Source: Bacteroidota bacterium
GTDB taxonomy: Bacteria; Bacteroidota; Bacteroidia; Bacteroidales; Paludibacteraceae
Reading direction: 5' to 3'
Length of the DNA stretch: 10,467 nucleotides
Assembly (NCBI GenBank): GCA_017860335.1
Contig: JAFNAU010000066.1
Span: 1-10,467, forward strand
How positions within the stretch are numbered: position 1 is the first letter of the stretch; every line of letters starts with the position of its first letter. The position numbers were made by a program, and so were the translations under genes. Below are positions 1 through 7,965 of this stretch, one piece after another. A model generated the notes under the pieces. It had not been told where the DNA came from. It searched no databases and was given only the letters and a program-made list of their open reading frames with translations.

Positions 1-589
1 GCGAGTCTGCAATGGATCTGGTCAGTGCTGCTGCTGCTAACCGTTTCGGTTCCGACGCTACTTCGCCACCTGTACGTGAAGGCCAGTGATTGACGATTAC
101 ATGAATTTTTTCATTCATTAAATAGCCGCTGACTAACAATTGGTCGCGGGTGCGAAAGGTGGTGTCAGATGTGTGCAGGGGGATTGATTTACTGCTGGTT
201 ACAATAAAATCACGGGGGTTGTAGAGTAAACCCACATCAACACCTCTTCGGTCCGGGCTGTCGTAATGAACGATCTGATAGGTACGATTGGCAATCGATG
301 GTTGTTTGACAAGGTCTTCCAATACACCTCTGTTTTCAATTTCGGAAACTCCGATTATTGATTTATATTTATAGCCCGTCCACTTCATGGCGCCTTCGGG
401 CAGAAATTCTTCGTCAATATTACTTTGATTAATCGTATCGAAAAGATTCTCGAGATTATAAAATGCGACACTAACCGCCTGAACTTCGATTTTGTTTTTT
501 GTGGTGCTTACTGTTGATTTTCCAGAACCACACGAAATTGCGAAGACTGCTGCTGAAAATAAAATAAGTATTTTGCTGGTAGATCTCAT
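1..589 (-). CDS. Endonuclease/exonuclease/phosphatase family lipoprotein, partial at the window edge
   Basis: The gene starts at ATG 587-589 and runs off the left edge after 196 codons, so the C-terminal half, including the family's GDFND-type motif, is not visible. Residues 1-20 (MRSTSKILILFSAAVFAISC) look like a lipoprotein signal with Cys20 as the lipidation site, although Ala rather than Leu at -3 makes the lipobox imperfect. The EEP fold is shown by YNLENLF (44-50), SEIEN (82-86, with the likely metal-binding Glu83), HYDSPDRRGVDVGLLY (108-123) and NHWPSR (167-172). The family cuts phosphodiesters in nucleic acids or phospho-compounds using a divalent metal. No acidic residues follow Cys20, so I infer a periplasm-facing protein. 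Only about seven residues separate W70 from IIGVSEIEN, where relatives carry a further helix of roughly 20 residues, so an in-frame loss is likely. It is divergent from the TonB receptor operon. The family call is firm; the substrate is unknown. Confidence 0.85.
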   Translation of the reverse strand, partial: MRSTSKILILFSAAVFAISCGSGKSTVSTTKNKIEVQAVSVAFYNLENLFDTINQSNIDEEFLPEGAMKWTGYKYKSIIGVSEIENRGVLEDLVKQPSIANRTYQIVHYDSPDRRGVDVGLLYNPRDFIVTSSKSIPLHTSDTTFRTRDQLLVSGYLMNEKIHVIVNHWPSRTGGEVASEPKRLAAAALTRSIADS

Positions 590-1102
590 ATATTTGTTTG
601 TAAAAAATGATTACAGGTAAAATTAAGCAAAAGTCCGAAAAAAACTTGATATAAAAAAGTAATTGTATAAAAACATCCTGTAATTTATTTAACTCAGGGG
701 CATAAATTCATTTCAGGAAAGCAAATAATCATGTGTCTGAAAGTAATATTGTTCAGAGATTGAGAATAATTAAGATATTTTTAATAATGTTACTATCGAA
801 TTGAAAGTTGGGCGTTTCTTGTGAAAATAACTGATAATCAGAATAAAATTGGGTTTGGCGATGACTGTGAGCATATGTGAACATTATTTTTATACAGAAA
901 TGAAAGTTTGGATAAGTATTAATCAAAAAAAAGATTGTATCTTGCACAACTTTTTCTGTTTAAAAAATGGTAATTAAAATATAAAACGGAGTTAATCATA
1001 TAGACATTATTCATGCATTTAATAGGTCTTTAACTCTGGTACATTGCATATTCTGGGTTTTAAAATAGGTATCTACAAAATTAATAACAAATAAATTTAC
1101 AA
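590..1102. promoter_or_regulatory. Divergent intergenic region between the EEP gene and the TonB receptor operon
   Basis: This AT-rich stretch of 513 bases separates two divergent genes, so it must hold promoters for both. I see no convincing gene in it. The only open frame of note (753-947, minus strand) has low-complexity composition and no family likeness. The best rightward candidate for a Bacteroidota -7 element (consensus TAnnTTTG) is TATCTTGC at 938-945, which would give a leader of about 150 bases. The nearest TTTG upstream (907-910) is 27 bases away, which is too far for the usual -33 spacing, so this is weak. A leftward candidate, GACTTTTG on the minus strand (628-635), lies about 40 bases before the EEP start and is equally uncertain. 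No Shine-Dalgarno sequence precedes either start codon; A-rich leaders are normal for this phylum. Confidence 0.35.
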
Positions 1103-3856
1103 ATGAAAAAAGTACTGTTGGTCATTTCAGCTGTTCTTTTATCTTCATCTGCAATTTTTGCTCAAACGCAGATTAAAGGTGTGGTAAAGGTAGCTGACTC
1201 TGAAACACCGCTGCCTGGTGTAACAATCACCCTTTTGCAGCAAAATATTTCAACAAAAACAAACGGAACAGGAGAATTTCTTCTCACATACCTGAATGCG
1301 GGAGTAGAGGAAGTAAGTATTTCAAAACCGGGCTATCTCCCGCAGATTAAAGAGGTCGTTTTAAAGAAAAACGAAACGCTCGACCTTGGAACAATTTTTC
1401 TGAAGATGGATTTGCAGGAAGAAATGCGTCAGGATGCTGTTTTACAACTGAACGAATCTGATTTCAGTGAAGACGAAGGACGCGCTACTCAAAGCATTTC
1501 GTCCAGCATATCGCGCGGAGATGTTTATGTTTCGCAAACTTCCTTCTCTTTCAGCCCGATGAGATTCCGCTTGCGTGGTTATGAACAGGAATATGAGTCG
1601 ACTTATATTAATGGTGTTCACTTTAACTCGCTGGATCGTGGAGGGTTCAATTATTCCAGCCTCGGAGGGCTGAATGATGCCATGCGCAATAAGGATGTAG
1701 TTGTCGGACTGGATGCCAACTCTTTCAGTTATGGAAACTTGGGGTCGAATACGAATATTGTTAACAGAGCCAGTGCATTTGCAGCCGGAACAAAAGCAAG
1801 TGTCGCTTACAGTAACCGGGCTTATAAACTCAGAGGTCAGGTAACATATGCCACCGGTGTGCTCCCTAGTGGTTGGGCTTTCACGGTATCAGGTCTTTTT
1901 CGCTGGGCTGATGAAGGTATAGCCGATGGAACATTTTATAATTCTGCTGGATATTTCCTCGCTGCTGAAAAGATATTCAATCCCCGGCACAGTTTGTCGC
2001 TGGTTACTTACGGTGCGCCCACACAGCGTGCTCAGCAGAGTGCAACCACGCAGGAAGTGTATGATTTGACAGGTTCGATTTATTACAATTCGTACTGGGG
2101 TTATCAGGATGGGAAAAAGCGTAATTCACGCGTTGTGAAAAGCTACGATCCTACCGCTATTTTGTCGCATGATTTCAAAATTAGTCAGAATCAGCGTCTT
2201 CGTACAGGGCTGGCATTCCATTACAGCCTTTACAGCAACTCGGCAGTCGGATTTTACAATGCTCCGGATCCACGTCCCGATTATTACCGCAATTTACCAA
2301 GTTTTCTCACCGACAGCGCTAACACAGGTTTAAGAAATGAAATAGCAGATCAGTGGAAGTTTGAAAATGGGAAACCGGTTAATCCTTCAGTTTCGCAATT
2401 GAACTGGGATGCCATGTATCAGGCCAACTACCGCAATAATGTACTTAATCCGGACGGAAGCGCTAAGTATTCGGTGGAACGCCGTCACAGCAATCTGATG
2501 GAAACGGTATTCAATTCAACTTATACCAATCAGATGAACAGAAAGTTGAAACTTACTGCCGGAATTGAAGCCAAGTATGCCAAAGATATGAACTTCAAAA
2601 CCATGGAAGACCTGCTTGGAGGAAAACAATGGATAGATATCGACCAGTTTGCTGAACGTGATTATCCATCAAATCCTGATATTATTCAAAATGATATCAA
2701 CAATCCTAACCGGGCAATCAGAGTGGGGGATGTATTCGGATACAAGTATGATATTAATATTTATCATGCCAGTGCATTTCTTCAGAATGAATGGAACTGG
2801 TCAAAACTGGATCTTTACTATGCCGCAAAACTTACTTACAGCCAGTTCAGTCGGTATGGTTATATGAAAAACGGACGCGCTCCCGAAAATTCATACGGTG
2901 AGGGTAAAGTGTGGTGGTTTGTTGATCCTTCGTTCAAAGCGGGAGCAACCTATAAACTGAACGGTAGAAACAGATTATATGCCAATGTGCTGGCTGAAAC
3001 CCGTGCACCGCTTCCCAATGGAGCCTATGTGTCGGAAAGAATTAAAGACACCCGGGTACCCAATCTCGAAAGCCGCAAGATTTTATCGTATGACCTGAAT
3101 TATTCGTTCCTGTTTCCTTCTGTAAGGGGTCGACTCTCCGGTTTCCGTACCTACATGCTTGGAACTACCGAAAACCTCGGATATTATGACGACGAACTCC
3201 GTACGTTTATCAACCACATGCTTACCAAATCTGATAAAATCTATCAGGGTATTGAAGCGGGTGTGTCAGTTAAACTTAACAGAAGTTTTTCGGTATCCAC
3301 TGCCGGAACATTTGCTGATTATCGTTATACCAACAATGCCATTGGTATAAAAAGTTATGAAAATGGGGTTAAGCCCGATTTCTCTGAAGTGGTACTGACC
3401 AAAGATCTGAAAATAAATTCAGGTCCGCAGCTTGCAGCCAATATCACTCTGGATTATTTCCACCCGAAGATGTGGTTTGCCGATATAACGCTGAATTATT
3501 TCGATAATAATTATCTGGACTTTGCTCCAAACCGTTTCACCGAAAGTAATATGGCCAGATACACCACTGACGAAGCAAAGGCAGCACTTGGAACACAGGA
3601 AAAACTGAAAGGTGGCTTCCTGCTGGATGCTTCTATTGGAAAACTGATCTATCTGAAAAACAAAAAATCGATCAACTTCAATCTGAGTTGCAGCAATATC
3701 CTTAACAACACCTCCATGATTACCGGAGGTTATCAGCAAGCTCGTTTGCCACTTGTTGATAATGTGCTTGATATGGCTAATCTGAATAAATTCCCGAACA
3801 AGTATTATTATGCATGGGGATTCAATCTGTTTCTGAATATAGGGTATAAATTTTAA
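1103..3856 (+). CDS. TonB-dependent outer-membrane receptor with CarboxypepD_reg-like N-terminal domain
   Basis: The protein has 917 residues. Residues 1-20 form a signal peptide (charged MKK, hydrophobic core, SSSAIFA before Q21). Residues about 22-101 are a beta-sandwich of the carboxypeptidase-regulatory-like type (IKGVVKVADSETPLPGVTI, NGTGEFLL, LGTIFLKM), typical of Bacteroidota receptors. A plug domain follows at about 115-225, with RFRLRGYEQEYESTYINGV (154-172) as its clearest motif. The rest is a beta-barrel with many aromatic-rich alternating strands, and it ends in the aromatic residue F (IGYKF), the outer-membrane assembly signal. Such receptors import a ligand across the outer membrane using TonB-ExbBD energy. 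It is the first gene of an operon, with a DUF5689 lipoprotein 7 to 19 bases downstream. No SusD-like partner is present, so it is not a classical SusCD pair; the two downstream lipoproteins probably take the capture role. Ligand not determinable from sequence. Confidence 0.93.
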   Translation: MKKVLLVISAVLLSSSAIFAQTQIKGVVKVADSETPLPGVTITLLQQNISTKTNGTGEFLLTYLNAGVEEVSISKPGYLPQIKEVVLKKNETLDLGTIFLKMDLQEEMRQDAVLQLNESDFSEDEGRATQSISSSISRGDVYVSQTSFSFSPMRFRLRGYEQEYESTYINGVHFNSLDRGGFNYSSLGGLNDAMRNKDVVVGLDANSFSYGNLGSNTNIVNRASAFAAGTKASVAYSNRAYKLRGQVTYATGVLPSGWAFTVSGLFRWADEGIADGTFYNSAGYFLAAEKIFNPRHSLSLVTYGAPTQRAQQSATTQEVYDLTGSIYYNSYWGYQDGKKRNSRVVKSYDPTAILSHDFKISQNQRLRTGLAFHYSLYSNSAVGFYNAPDPRPDYYRNLPSFLTDSANTGLRNEIADQWKFENGKPVNPSVSQLNWDAMYQANYRNNVLNPDGSAKYSVERRHSNLMETVFNSTYTNQMNRKLKLTAGIEAKYAKDMNFKTMEDLLGGKQWIDIDQFAERDYPSNPDIIQNDINNPNRAIRVGDVFGYKYDINIYHASAFLQNEWNWSKLDLYYAAKLTYSQFSRYGYMKNGRAPENSYGEGKVWWFVDPSFKAGATYKLNGRNRLYANVLAETRAPLPNGAYVSERIKDTRVPNLESRKILSYDLNYSFLFPSVRGRLSGFRTYMLGTTENLGYYDDELRTFINHMLTKSDKIYQGIEAGVSVKLNRSFSVSTAGTFADYRYTNNAIGIKSYENGVKPDFSEVVLTKDLKINSGPQLAANITLDYFHPKMWFADITLNYFDNNYLDFAPNRFTESNMARYTTDEAKAALGTQEKLKGGFLLDASIGKLIYLKNKKSINFNLSCSNILNNTSMITGGYQQARLPLVDNVLDMANLNKFPNKYYYAWGFNLFLNIGYKF

Positions 3857-3875
3857 TCGATAAGTGAAGAAGAAA

Positions 3876-4811
3876 ATGAAAAATAAACTGATATACAGTA
3901 TGATGATTGCAGCGGCAACGTTTCTTGGCGCCTGCAACCAGACCGAATTTGATGCAATACCTGTAGGGCAGCTGATGGGTGTGAAACTGGACTCAACCTA
4001 CACTATTGCGCAGCTGAAAAGTGAGTTTCTGAAATCCGGCTCCCTTTTCTCAGCCGATACCATCAAATCGGATAAAGACGTTATAATTAAAGGTATTGTA
4101 ACCTCGTCGGATGTGGAAGGTAATGTATATAAATACCTGGTTATTCAGGAAGAAGGCCCGAATGCACAGGCGATGAAAATATCCATTGATGCCGGAAGTC
4201 TCTCGGGAATTTATCCGTTGGGACAACGCGTGGCTGTGAAGTGCAACGGAATGATGATAGGCAATTATGCTCAGGCACCTCAGATTGGAATTTATTATTA
4301 CAACACCGAAAAGGGCAGGGTAGAACCTGGACGTATGCCAAAGTATCTATCTGATAAAAATATTTTCGCTTACGGTATGCCTGTTCCACAGGTTATAAAG
4401 GCAGACACCATGACTATCGCGCAGATTAAGGCTGCCGGACCTGCATTGTATAATAAGCTGGTTTGCATCAAAAATGCGTTCTTCACCGGCAGAGGCGCAT
4501 ACAGTGGCAAGCCAACAGCAATAACAGATGCTGAAATGATTTTTGCCCCGTCAACCAATGGTGTAGGTTATCCGCAATCACGCGAAATTCAGGATGGAAC
4601 AGGTTCTATCTTTGTATCAACCAGCGAATACTCGAAGTTTGCTAACAAACACATTCCGGTTTCAAACCTTAAAGGGAATATAACCGCTTTGGTGGGATTT
4701 TATAATGACAAGGACGCTACCTTATCGGCATCTAAAATATATCATCAGTTGACTTTACGATCTATCAGCGATTTGGGTAAAGGATTTGAAGCTTATCATG
4801 CCGCAAATTAA
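3876..4811 (+). CDS. DUF5689 domain lipoprotein, probably surface-exposed
   Basis: I prefer the ATG at 3876 (311 residues, 19 bases after the receptor stop). A GTG at 3864 is in frame and would add MKKK before the same signal; either is possible. Residues 1-20 form a lipoprotein signal ending in the lipobox LGAC, with Cys20 lipidated. The following NQTEFD carries acidic residues, loosely like Bacteroidota lipoprotein export signals, so display on the cell surface is plausible. The mature part matches DUF5689. It opens with YTIAQLKSEF, then an OB-like strand set (VIIKGIVTSSD, YKYLVIQEE), and then a second unit opening with MTIAQIKAAG and LVCIKNAFF, ending in NITALVGFYNDKDATLSASKIYHQLTLRSISDL. 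DUF5689 has no proven activity; its OB-like character suggests binding of a ligand for the neighbouring receptor. It is in an operon with the genes on both sides. Confidence 0.88.
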   Translation: MKNKLIYSMMIAAATFLGACNQTEFDAIPVGQLMGVKLDSTYTIAQLKSEFLKSGSLFSADTIKSDKDVIIKGIVTSSDVEGNVYKYLVIQEEGPNAQAMKISIDAGSLSGIYPLGQRVAVKCNGMMIGNYAQAPQIGIYYYNTEKGRVEPGRMPKYLSDKNIFAYGMPVPQVIKADTMTIAQIKAAGPALYNKLVCIKNAFFTGRGAYSGKPTAITDAEMIFAPSTNGVGYPQSREIQDGTGSIFVSTSEYSKFANKHIPVSNLKGNITALVGFYNDKDATLSASKIYHQLTLRSISDLGKGFEAYHAAN

Positions 4812-4855
4812 AAAGTAACCGAACGCATATTAATTAAAACAAAACATATACAGAG

Positions 4856-6319
4856 ATGAAGAAATATATAAAATACGGTTTATTCAGTTTATTATCCATA
4901 GCAGTGTTATCGGCCTGCTCCAACGCGGATGAATGGGAAGCACCCGTATCTGACGCGACACTGATCTACGAGCAGGCATTTGCCAATTCGCTGGGTGATT
5001 TTACAGTGCAATCGGTTAGCGGCGATACAACATGGACGAGCGGAGGAACATATGCAATCATGTCGGGCTATGTGAATTCGGTTAACCTTGCAAACGAGGA
5101 CTGGCTCATTTCACCTGTAATTGACCTGACCAGTACAACTGCTGCCAACTTGTCTTTTCAGCATGTGGTGCGTTATTTTACAAACCTGAAAGATGAAGCT
5201 ACGGTCTGGATTTCGACCGACTATACTGGCGGACTGCCTTCCACCGCTACATGGACACAGCTTACCACTCAGCCTTTTGTCGATTACCAGAGCTGGAATT
5301 TTGTACCCTCCGGTGAAATTAGTCTGACTGCCTATGCTGGCAAAAAAGTAAGAATTGCCTTTAAATACATTTCAACAGCGACCAAAGCCGGAACCTGGGA
5401 AATACAGAACGTAGTTGTGAAAAATACGGAAGCTGTCGTTGTGACTACAAATTATGGTGACGGAACGGAAGCATCCCCTTATTCAGTTACAGGAGGTATT
5501 TATAACCAAGTATCAGGTAAATGGGTTAACGGAACGATTGTGGGCTATGTGTGGTCGGGTACGCAGACTAATTTTGTATTTGGCTCAGATACCTGTACAC
5601 AAGCAACCAACATGTTGCTGGCCGATTCTGCCAACAATATTTATCTTTCCAAAACACTGCCCGTGCAACTCCCGATCGGTGCTGTACGTACCGCGCTCAA
5701 CCTGAAAGATCATAAAAATTTGATTGGCAAAAAAGTAAAAATGTATGGCGATCTGGCATCCTACTTTGGTGTTCCCGGATTAAAAACGGTTACTTATTTC
5801 GAACTCGAAGACGGTACAAAAGGAGGAAATAAACCATTCGACCCTTCAACAGCAATTTACTATGAAACATTTGCTACGGGATTAGGAGCTTTTACTGCGC
5901 AAAACGTATCGGGATCAGAAGTCTGGGTATATAATTCGACTTATAAATGCGCTTATATGACCGGATATGTAAGCAGTCAAAACAGAGCAAACGAAGATTG
6001 GTTAATATCACCTCAGATAGACCTTACAGGAAAAACATCTCCGGTATTATGTTTCGATCATGTGGTAAGATATGCGGGTGTTCCGGCTAACGAAGCTACG
6101 GTGTGGGTTTCAGAGAACTATACTTCAGGATTGCCTTCAACTGCTATCTGGACACAAGTTCCTACAAATTTTACTAATGCTTCCAGCTGGGATTTCTATA
6201 ATAGTGGTGATATGTCATTGAGTGCTTATTCTAATAAAAAAATTCGCATTGCCATCAAATATGTTTCTACGGCTACGAAGGCCGGAACATGGGAAATGAA
6301 AAATTTTATTGTAAAGTAA
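4856..6319 (+). CDS. Lipoprotein with two choice-of-anchor J domains around a DUF6359-like domain
   Basis: The protein has 487 residues. Residues 1-21 form a lipoprotein signal with lipobox LSAC, and SNADEWE after Cys21 resembles a surface-export signal. Residues about 36-190 and 333-487 are two copies of a jelly-roll domain of the choice-of-anchor J type. Each copy has an early F-aromatic strand, GYV, ANEDWLISPxIDLT, HVVRY, EATVW, GLPSTAxWTQ and a closing STATKAGTWE. Between them, about 200-318 resembles DUF6359, an OB-like domain (GKWVNGTIVGYVW, MLLADSAN, LPVQLPIGAVRTALNL, GKKVKMYGDLASYFGVPGLK). I see no catalytic signature, so a ligand-binding role is inferred. It is the last gene of the operon, 44 bases after the DUF5689 gene with no terminator between, and is followed closely by a strong terminator. 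Domain calls are from recalled family patterns; the internal duplication is directly visible. Confidence 0.87.
   Translation: MKKYIKYGLFSLLSIAVLSACSNADEWEAPVSDATLIYEQAFANSLGDFTVQSVSGDTTWTSGGTYAIMSGYVNSVNLANEDWLISPVIDLTSTTAANLSFQHVVRYFTNLKDEATVWISTDYTGGLPSTATWTQLTTQPFVDYQSWNFVPSGEISLTAYAGKKVRIAFKYISTATKAGTWEIQNVVVKNTEAVVVTTNYGDGTEASPYSVTGGIYNQVSGKWVNGTIVGYVWSGTQTNFVFGSDTCTQATNMLLADSANNIYLSKTLPVQLPIGAVRTALNLKDHKNLIGKKVKMYGDLASYFGVPGLKTVTYFELEDGTKGGNKPFDPSTAIYYETFATGLGAFTAQNVSGSEVWVYNSTYKCAYMTGYVSSQNRANEDWLISPQIDLTGKTSPVLCFDHVVRYAGVPANEATVWVSENYTSGLPSTAIWTQVPTNFTNASSWDFYNSGDMSLSAYSNKKIRIAIKYVSTATKAGTWEMKNFIVK
4961..5425 (+). repeat. First copy of the duplicated choice-of-anchor J domain
   Basis: Codes for residues about 36-190 and pairs with 5852-6316. 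The two copies share a long run of matching residues, including ANEDWLISP, HVVRY and STATKAGTWE, with no obvious length change. At DNA level they have drifted, mostly at third codon positions, so the duplication is old or the copies were acquired already diverged. Confidence 0.85.
5852..6316 (+). repeat. Second copy of the duplicated choice-of-anchor J domain
   Basis: Codes for residues about 333-487 and runs to the C-terminus. It pairs with 4961-5425. By eye its codons are more AT-rich than those of the first copy, for example in the closing STATKAGTWE-MKNFIVK stretch compared with STATKAGTWE-IQNVVVK. Confidence 0.85.
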
Positions 6320-6341
6320 ATAGTCGAAATACTATCTCGTC

Positions 6342-6380
6342 AATCAGGCTGTCTGGAGAAACCCGACAGCCTGATTTGTT
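6342..6380 (+). terminator. Rho-independent terminator of the TonB receptor operon
   Basis: A perfect 12-base-pair stem is formed by AATCAGGCTGTC (6342-6353) and GACAGCCTGATT (6365-6376). Two further G-C pairs are possible inside the 11-base loop. It is followed by a T-rich tail (TTGTTTTAT). It starts 23 bases after the stop codon of the choice-of-anchor J lipoprotein, which fits termination of the three-gene operon. Confidence 0.9.
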
Positions 6381-6609
6381 TTATAGTGTGTGGATAAAGC
6401 CTTCATAACTCGCAACTTACTGTATTCCGGCTTGCCCGAGAGTGTGTAAAGGCTGTGCTAAATGACTGTCAGTATGATAAAAATCGTTGTGTAGAATAAC
6501 AAATGAATAAACGCTGTCGCAAAATCGAAGAATAGTGGTTCTAATAGATTTAGGGTGCTTATCATTTATTTCTGCATGTCCTTTGTCGATTTACAGGGAT
6601 TATTACCAT
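6381..6609. other. Non-coding stretch between convergent units, no feature recognised
   Basis: Together with its flanking terminators this makes up the 344-base gap between the lipoprotein stop (6319) and the TPR stop (6664). I found no open frame with family likeness, no tRNA-like or other RNA fold, no insertion-sequence ends and no repeats beyond a weak six-base inverted pair (AGCCTT at 6398-6403, AAGGCT at 6449-6454). Confidence 0.5.
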
Positions 6610-6640
6610 AAAAAAAGAGTGCTTATAGCACTCTTTTTTT
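6610..6640 (-). terminator. Bidirectional hairpin terminator downstream of the gyrA-TPR unit
   Basis: A perfect 13-base-pair stem is formed by A7-GAGTGC (6610-6622) and GCACTC-T7 (6628-6640) around a TTATA loop. The A-run and T-run arms give a U-tract in either direction. It lies 23 bases beyond the TPR gene's stop on the minus strand, so ending that unit is its likely main job; it would also stop read-through from the left. Confidence 0.9.
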
Positions 6641-6663
6641 ATAAATATTTGATTGGCTGATTT

Positions 6664-7884
6664 TTATTCGCCAAGTTCTTTTGAAATTGCCTGATATTCA
6701 GTCTGCATATCCAGACGATAATAGAGTTGTTTCAAAGCCTGTTTGAAATCGGTATCTTCAGGATTGATTTCTACTGCTTTCTTCAGGAATGGCATGGCTT
6801 CTTTGAAAATGACATCAGCTTTTTCTTTTTCTTTTTGGTAAAGTTTGTTGTCACGGATAGCGCTTGCATCATTCAGTATCTGTACAGCTTTGTTGAATAT
6901 CACGCGTCCTTTACCTCCGTAAGCTCCGGCCATATTCGGATCAAGCTCCAGGGCTTTATTGAAAGCTTCCAATGCAGTATCGTTGTTGCCAAGTCTTTCT
7001 TCTACATTGCCTTTTACATAATAATACTGAGCCACGTCGGGAGCTAAAGCAATAGCTTCATTCAGGTATTTTGATGCTTCGGGTATTTGATCTGAATAGA
7101 TGTAATGGTTGATGATACTCTGAAGGAACCAGGGGTCTTTAGAGAACTTCTGTACACCTTCTTTTAAAGTGCTCAGGTAGTTTACAGTGTCTTTTATCAG
7201 ACGATATTCTTCGGATAACAGCTGATAAACGTTCTTCGTTTCGTAATTATCATCCTTCAGGTCGGTGTACAGTTTGATAGCATTATCATGATCTGTGTTA
7301 TTAGTAGCTGCAATAGCAGCGTAATATTTAATCATGCTGTAGGTGCTGTCTGTAGCAGCTTCTTTATTCATCAATGGCAAAGCAGGAATTGTCAGATAGG
7401 TGTTAAACACATTGTAAGCTTCTTTATAGTTCTTGTTATCGAACAGCTGAGCGCCATAAGCGATGATGTTGTGTTGCCCGTTGTAAAGTTCTTTAATGTT
7501 GTCCTTGATTTTTTTACCAAAACGGGGTTTGATTTTACCTTTTGCATCCGGAAGTTTGTCCAGACTATCGGCAATCAGAAAGTATTTGTAAGCTTCCATG
7601 ATTGCTTTTCCTTTAGCCATCGGATCAACGGATTTGTCATTCAACATCAGTTTTGTGTTGTAAGATTCATTTTCCTTAAATCCGATCATACCTGCTGTGA
7701 AGTAGGTTTTTGCATCTGCTTTGGTTTTTTCGTCCTGCATGGCAGCTTTAATAGCTTCGCGGGCTCCTGCAAAATCAGGCTTTTCCTGCAATGTGTAGTT
7801 CTCGGCTTTAGCTACATTTGATTTTTGTGCAAATGTGGCCGAAAAACCCAAAATTAAACATAATGATAGAATTAATTTTTTCAT
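6664..7884 (-). CDS. Periplasmic tetratricopeptide repeat protein encoded downstream of gyrA
   Basis: The protein has 406 residues. Residues 1-19 form a Sec signal peptide (MKKLILSLCLILGFSATFA) with likely cleavage before Q20. There is no lipobox, so a soluble periplasmic protein is expected. Helical pairs of TPR type run through the mature part. The clearest are about 252-283 (WFLQSIINHY...EASKYLNEAIALAPD), 285-317 (AQYYYVKGNVEERLGNNDTALEAFNKALELDPN) and 356-380 (FKEAMPFLKKAVEINPED); weaker units lie at about 137-170 and 183-215. TPRs are protein-binding scaffolds and no enzyme motif is visible. It follows gyrA by 81 bases with no terminator between, so the two are probably co-transcribed. 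From memory, a TPR protein beside gyrA is common in Bacteroidales, but its partner is unknown. The frame is intact, unlike gyrA. Confidence 0.88.
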   Translation of the reverse strand: MKKLILSLCLILGFSATFAQKSNVAKAENYTLQEKPDFAGAREAIKAAMQDEKTKADAKTYFTAGMIGFKENESYNTKLMLNDKSVDPMAKGKAIMEAYKYFLIADSLDKLPDAKGKIKPRFGKKIKDNIKELYNGQHNIIAYGAQLFDNKNYKEAYNVFNTYLTIPALPLMNKEAATDSTYSMIKYYAAIAATNNTDHDNAIKLYTDLKDDNYETKNVYQLLSEEYRLIKDTVNYLSTLKEGVQKFSKDPWFLQSIINHYIYSDQIPEASKYLNEAIALAPDVAQYYYVKGNVEERLGNNDTALEAFNKALELDPNMAGAYGGKGRVIFNKAVQILNDASAIRDNKLYQKEKEKADVIFKEAMPFLKKAVEINPEDTDFKQALKQLYYRLDMQTEYQAISKELGE

Positions 7885-7965
7885 GTTCGTAAAATTGTTT
7901 TTTTTGTTTAGTTTAATTCATGCCTTTTGAAGAAAAATCAAACAAGCATTACTGTATTGATTGAA

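Noticed and set aside
589..596. TATATTTG, a perfect match to the Bacteroidota -7 consensus on the plus strand
   Set aside because: It overlaps the EEP start codon, lies over 500 bases before the receptor gene, and the nearest TTTG upstream is only 13 bases away.
676..718. Imperfect inverted repeat (TCCTG...CAGGA with inner AATTTA...TAAATT)
   Set aside because: Short AT-rich arms with a one-against-five base bulge; this is expected by chance in such sequence and has no T-run.
753..947. Open frame of 64 codons on the minus strand between the divergent genes
   Set aside because: The composition follows the AT-rich non-coding DNA, there is no family likeness or convincing start context, and it overlaps likely promoter sequence.
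3419..3937. Open frame of 172 codons on the minus strand across the receptor/DUF5689 boundary
   Set aside because: It is antisense to two clear genes and has no recognisable domain.
7288..7821. Open frame of 177 codons on the plus strand
   Set aside because: It lies wholly antisense to the well-supported TPR gene. Its F-, V- and C-rich make-up is what the complement of that gene would give.
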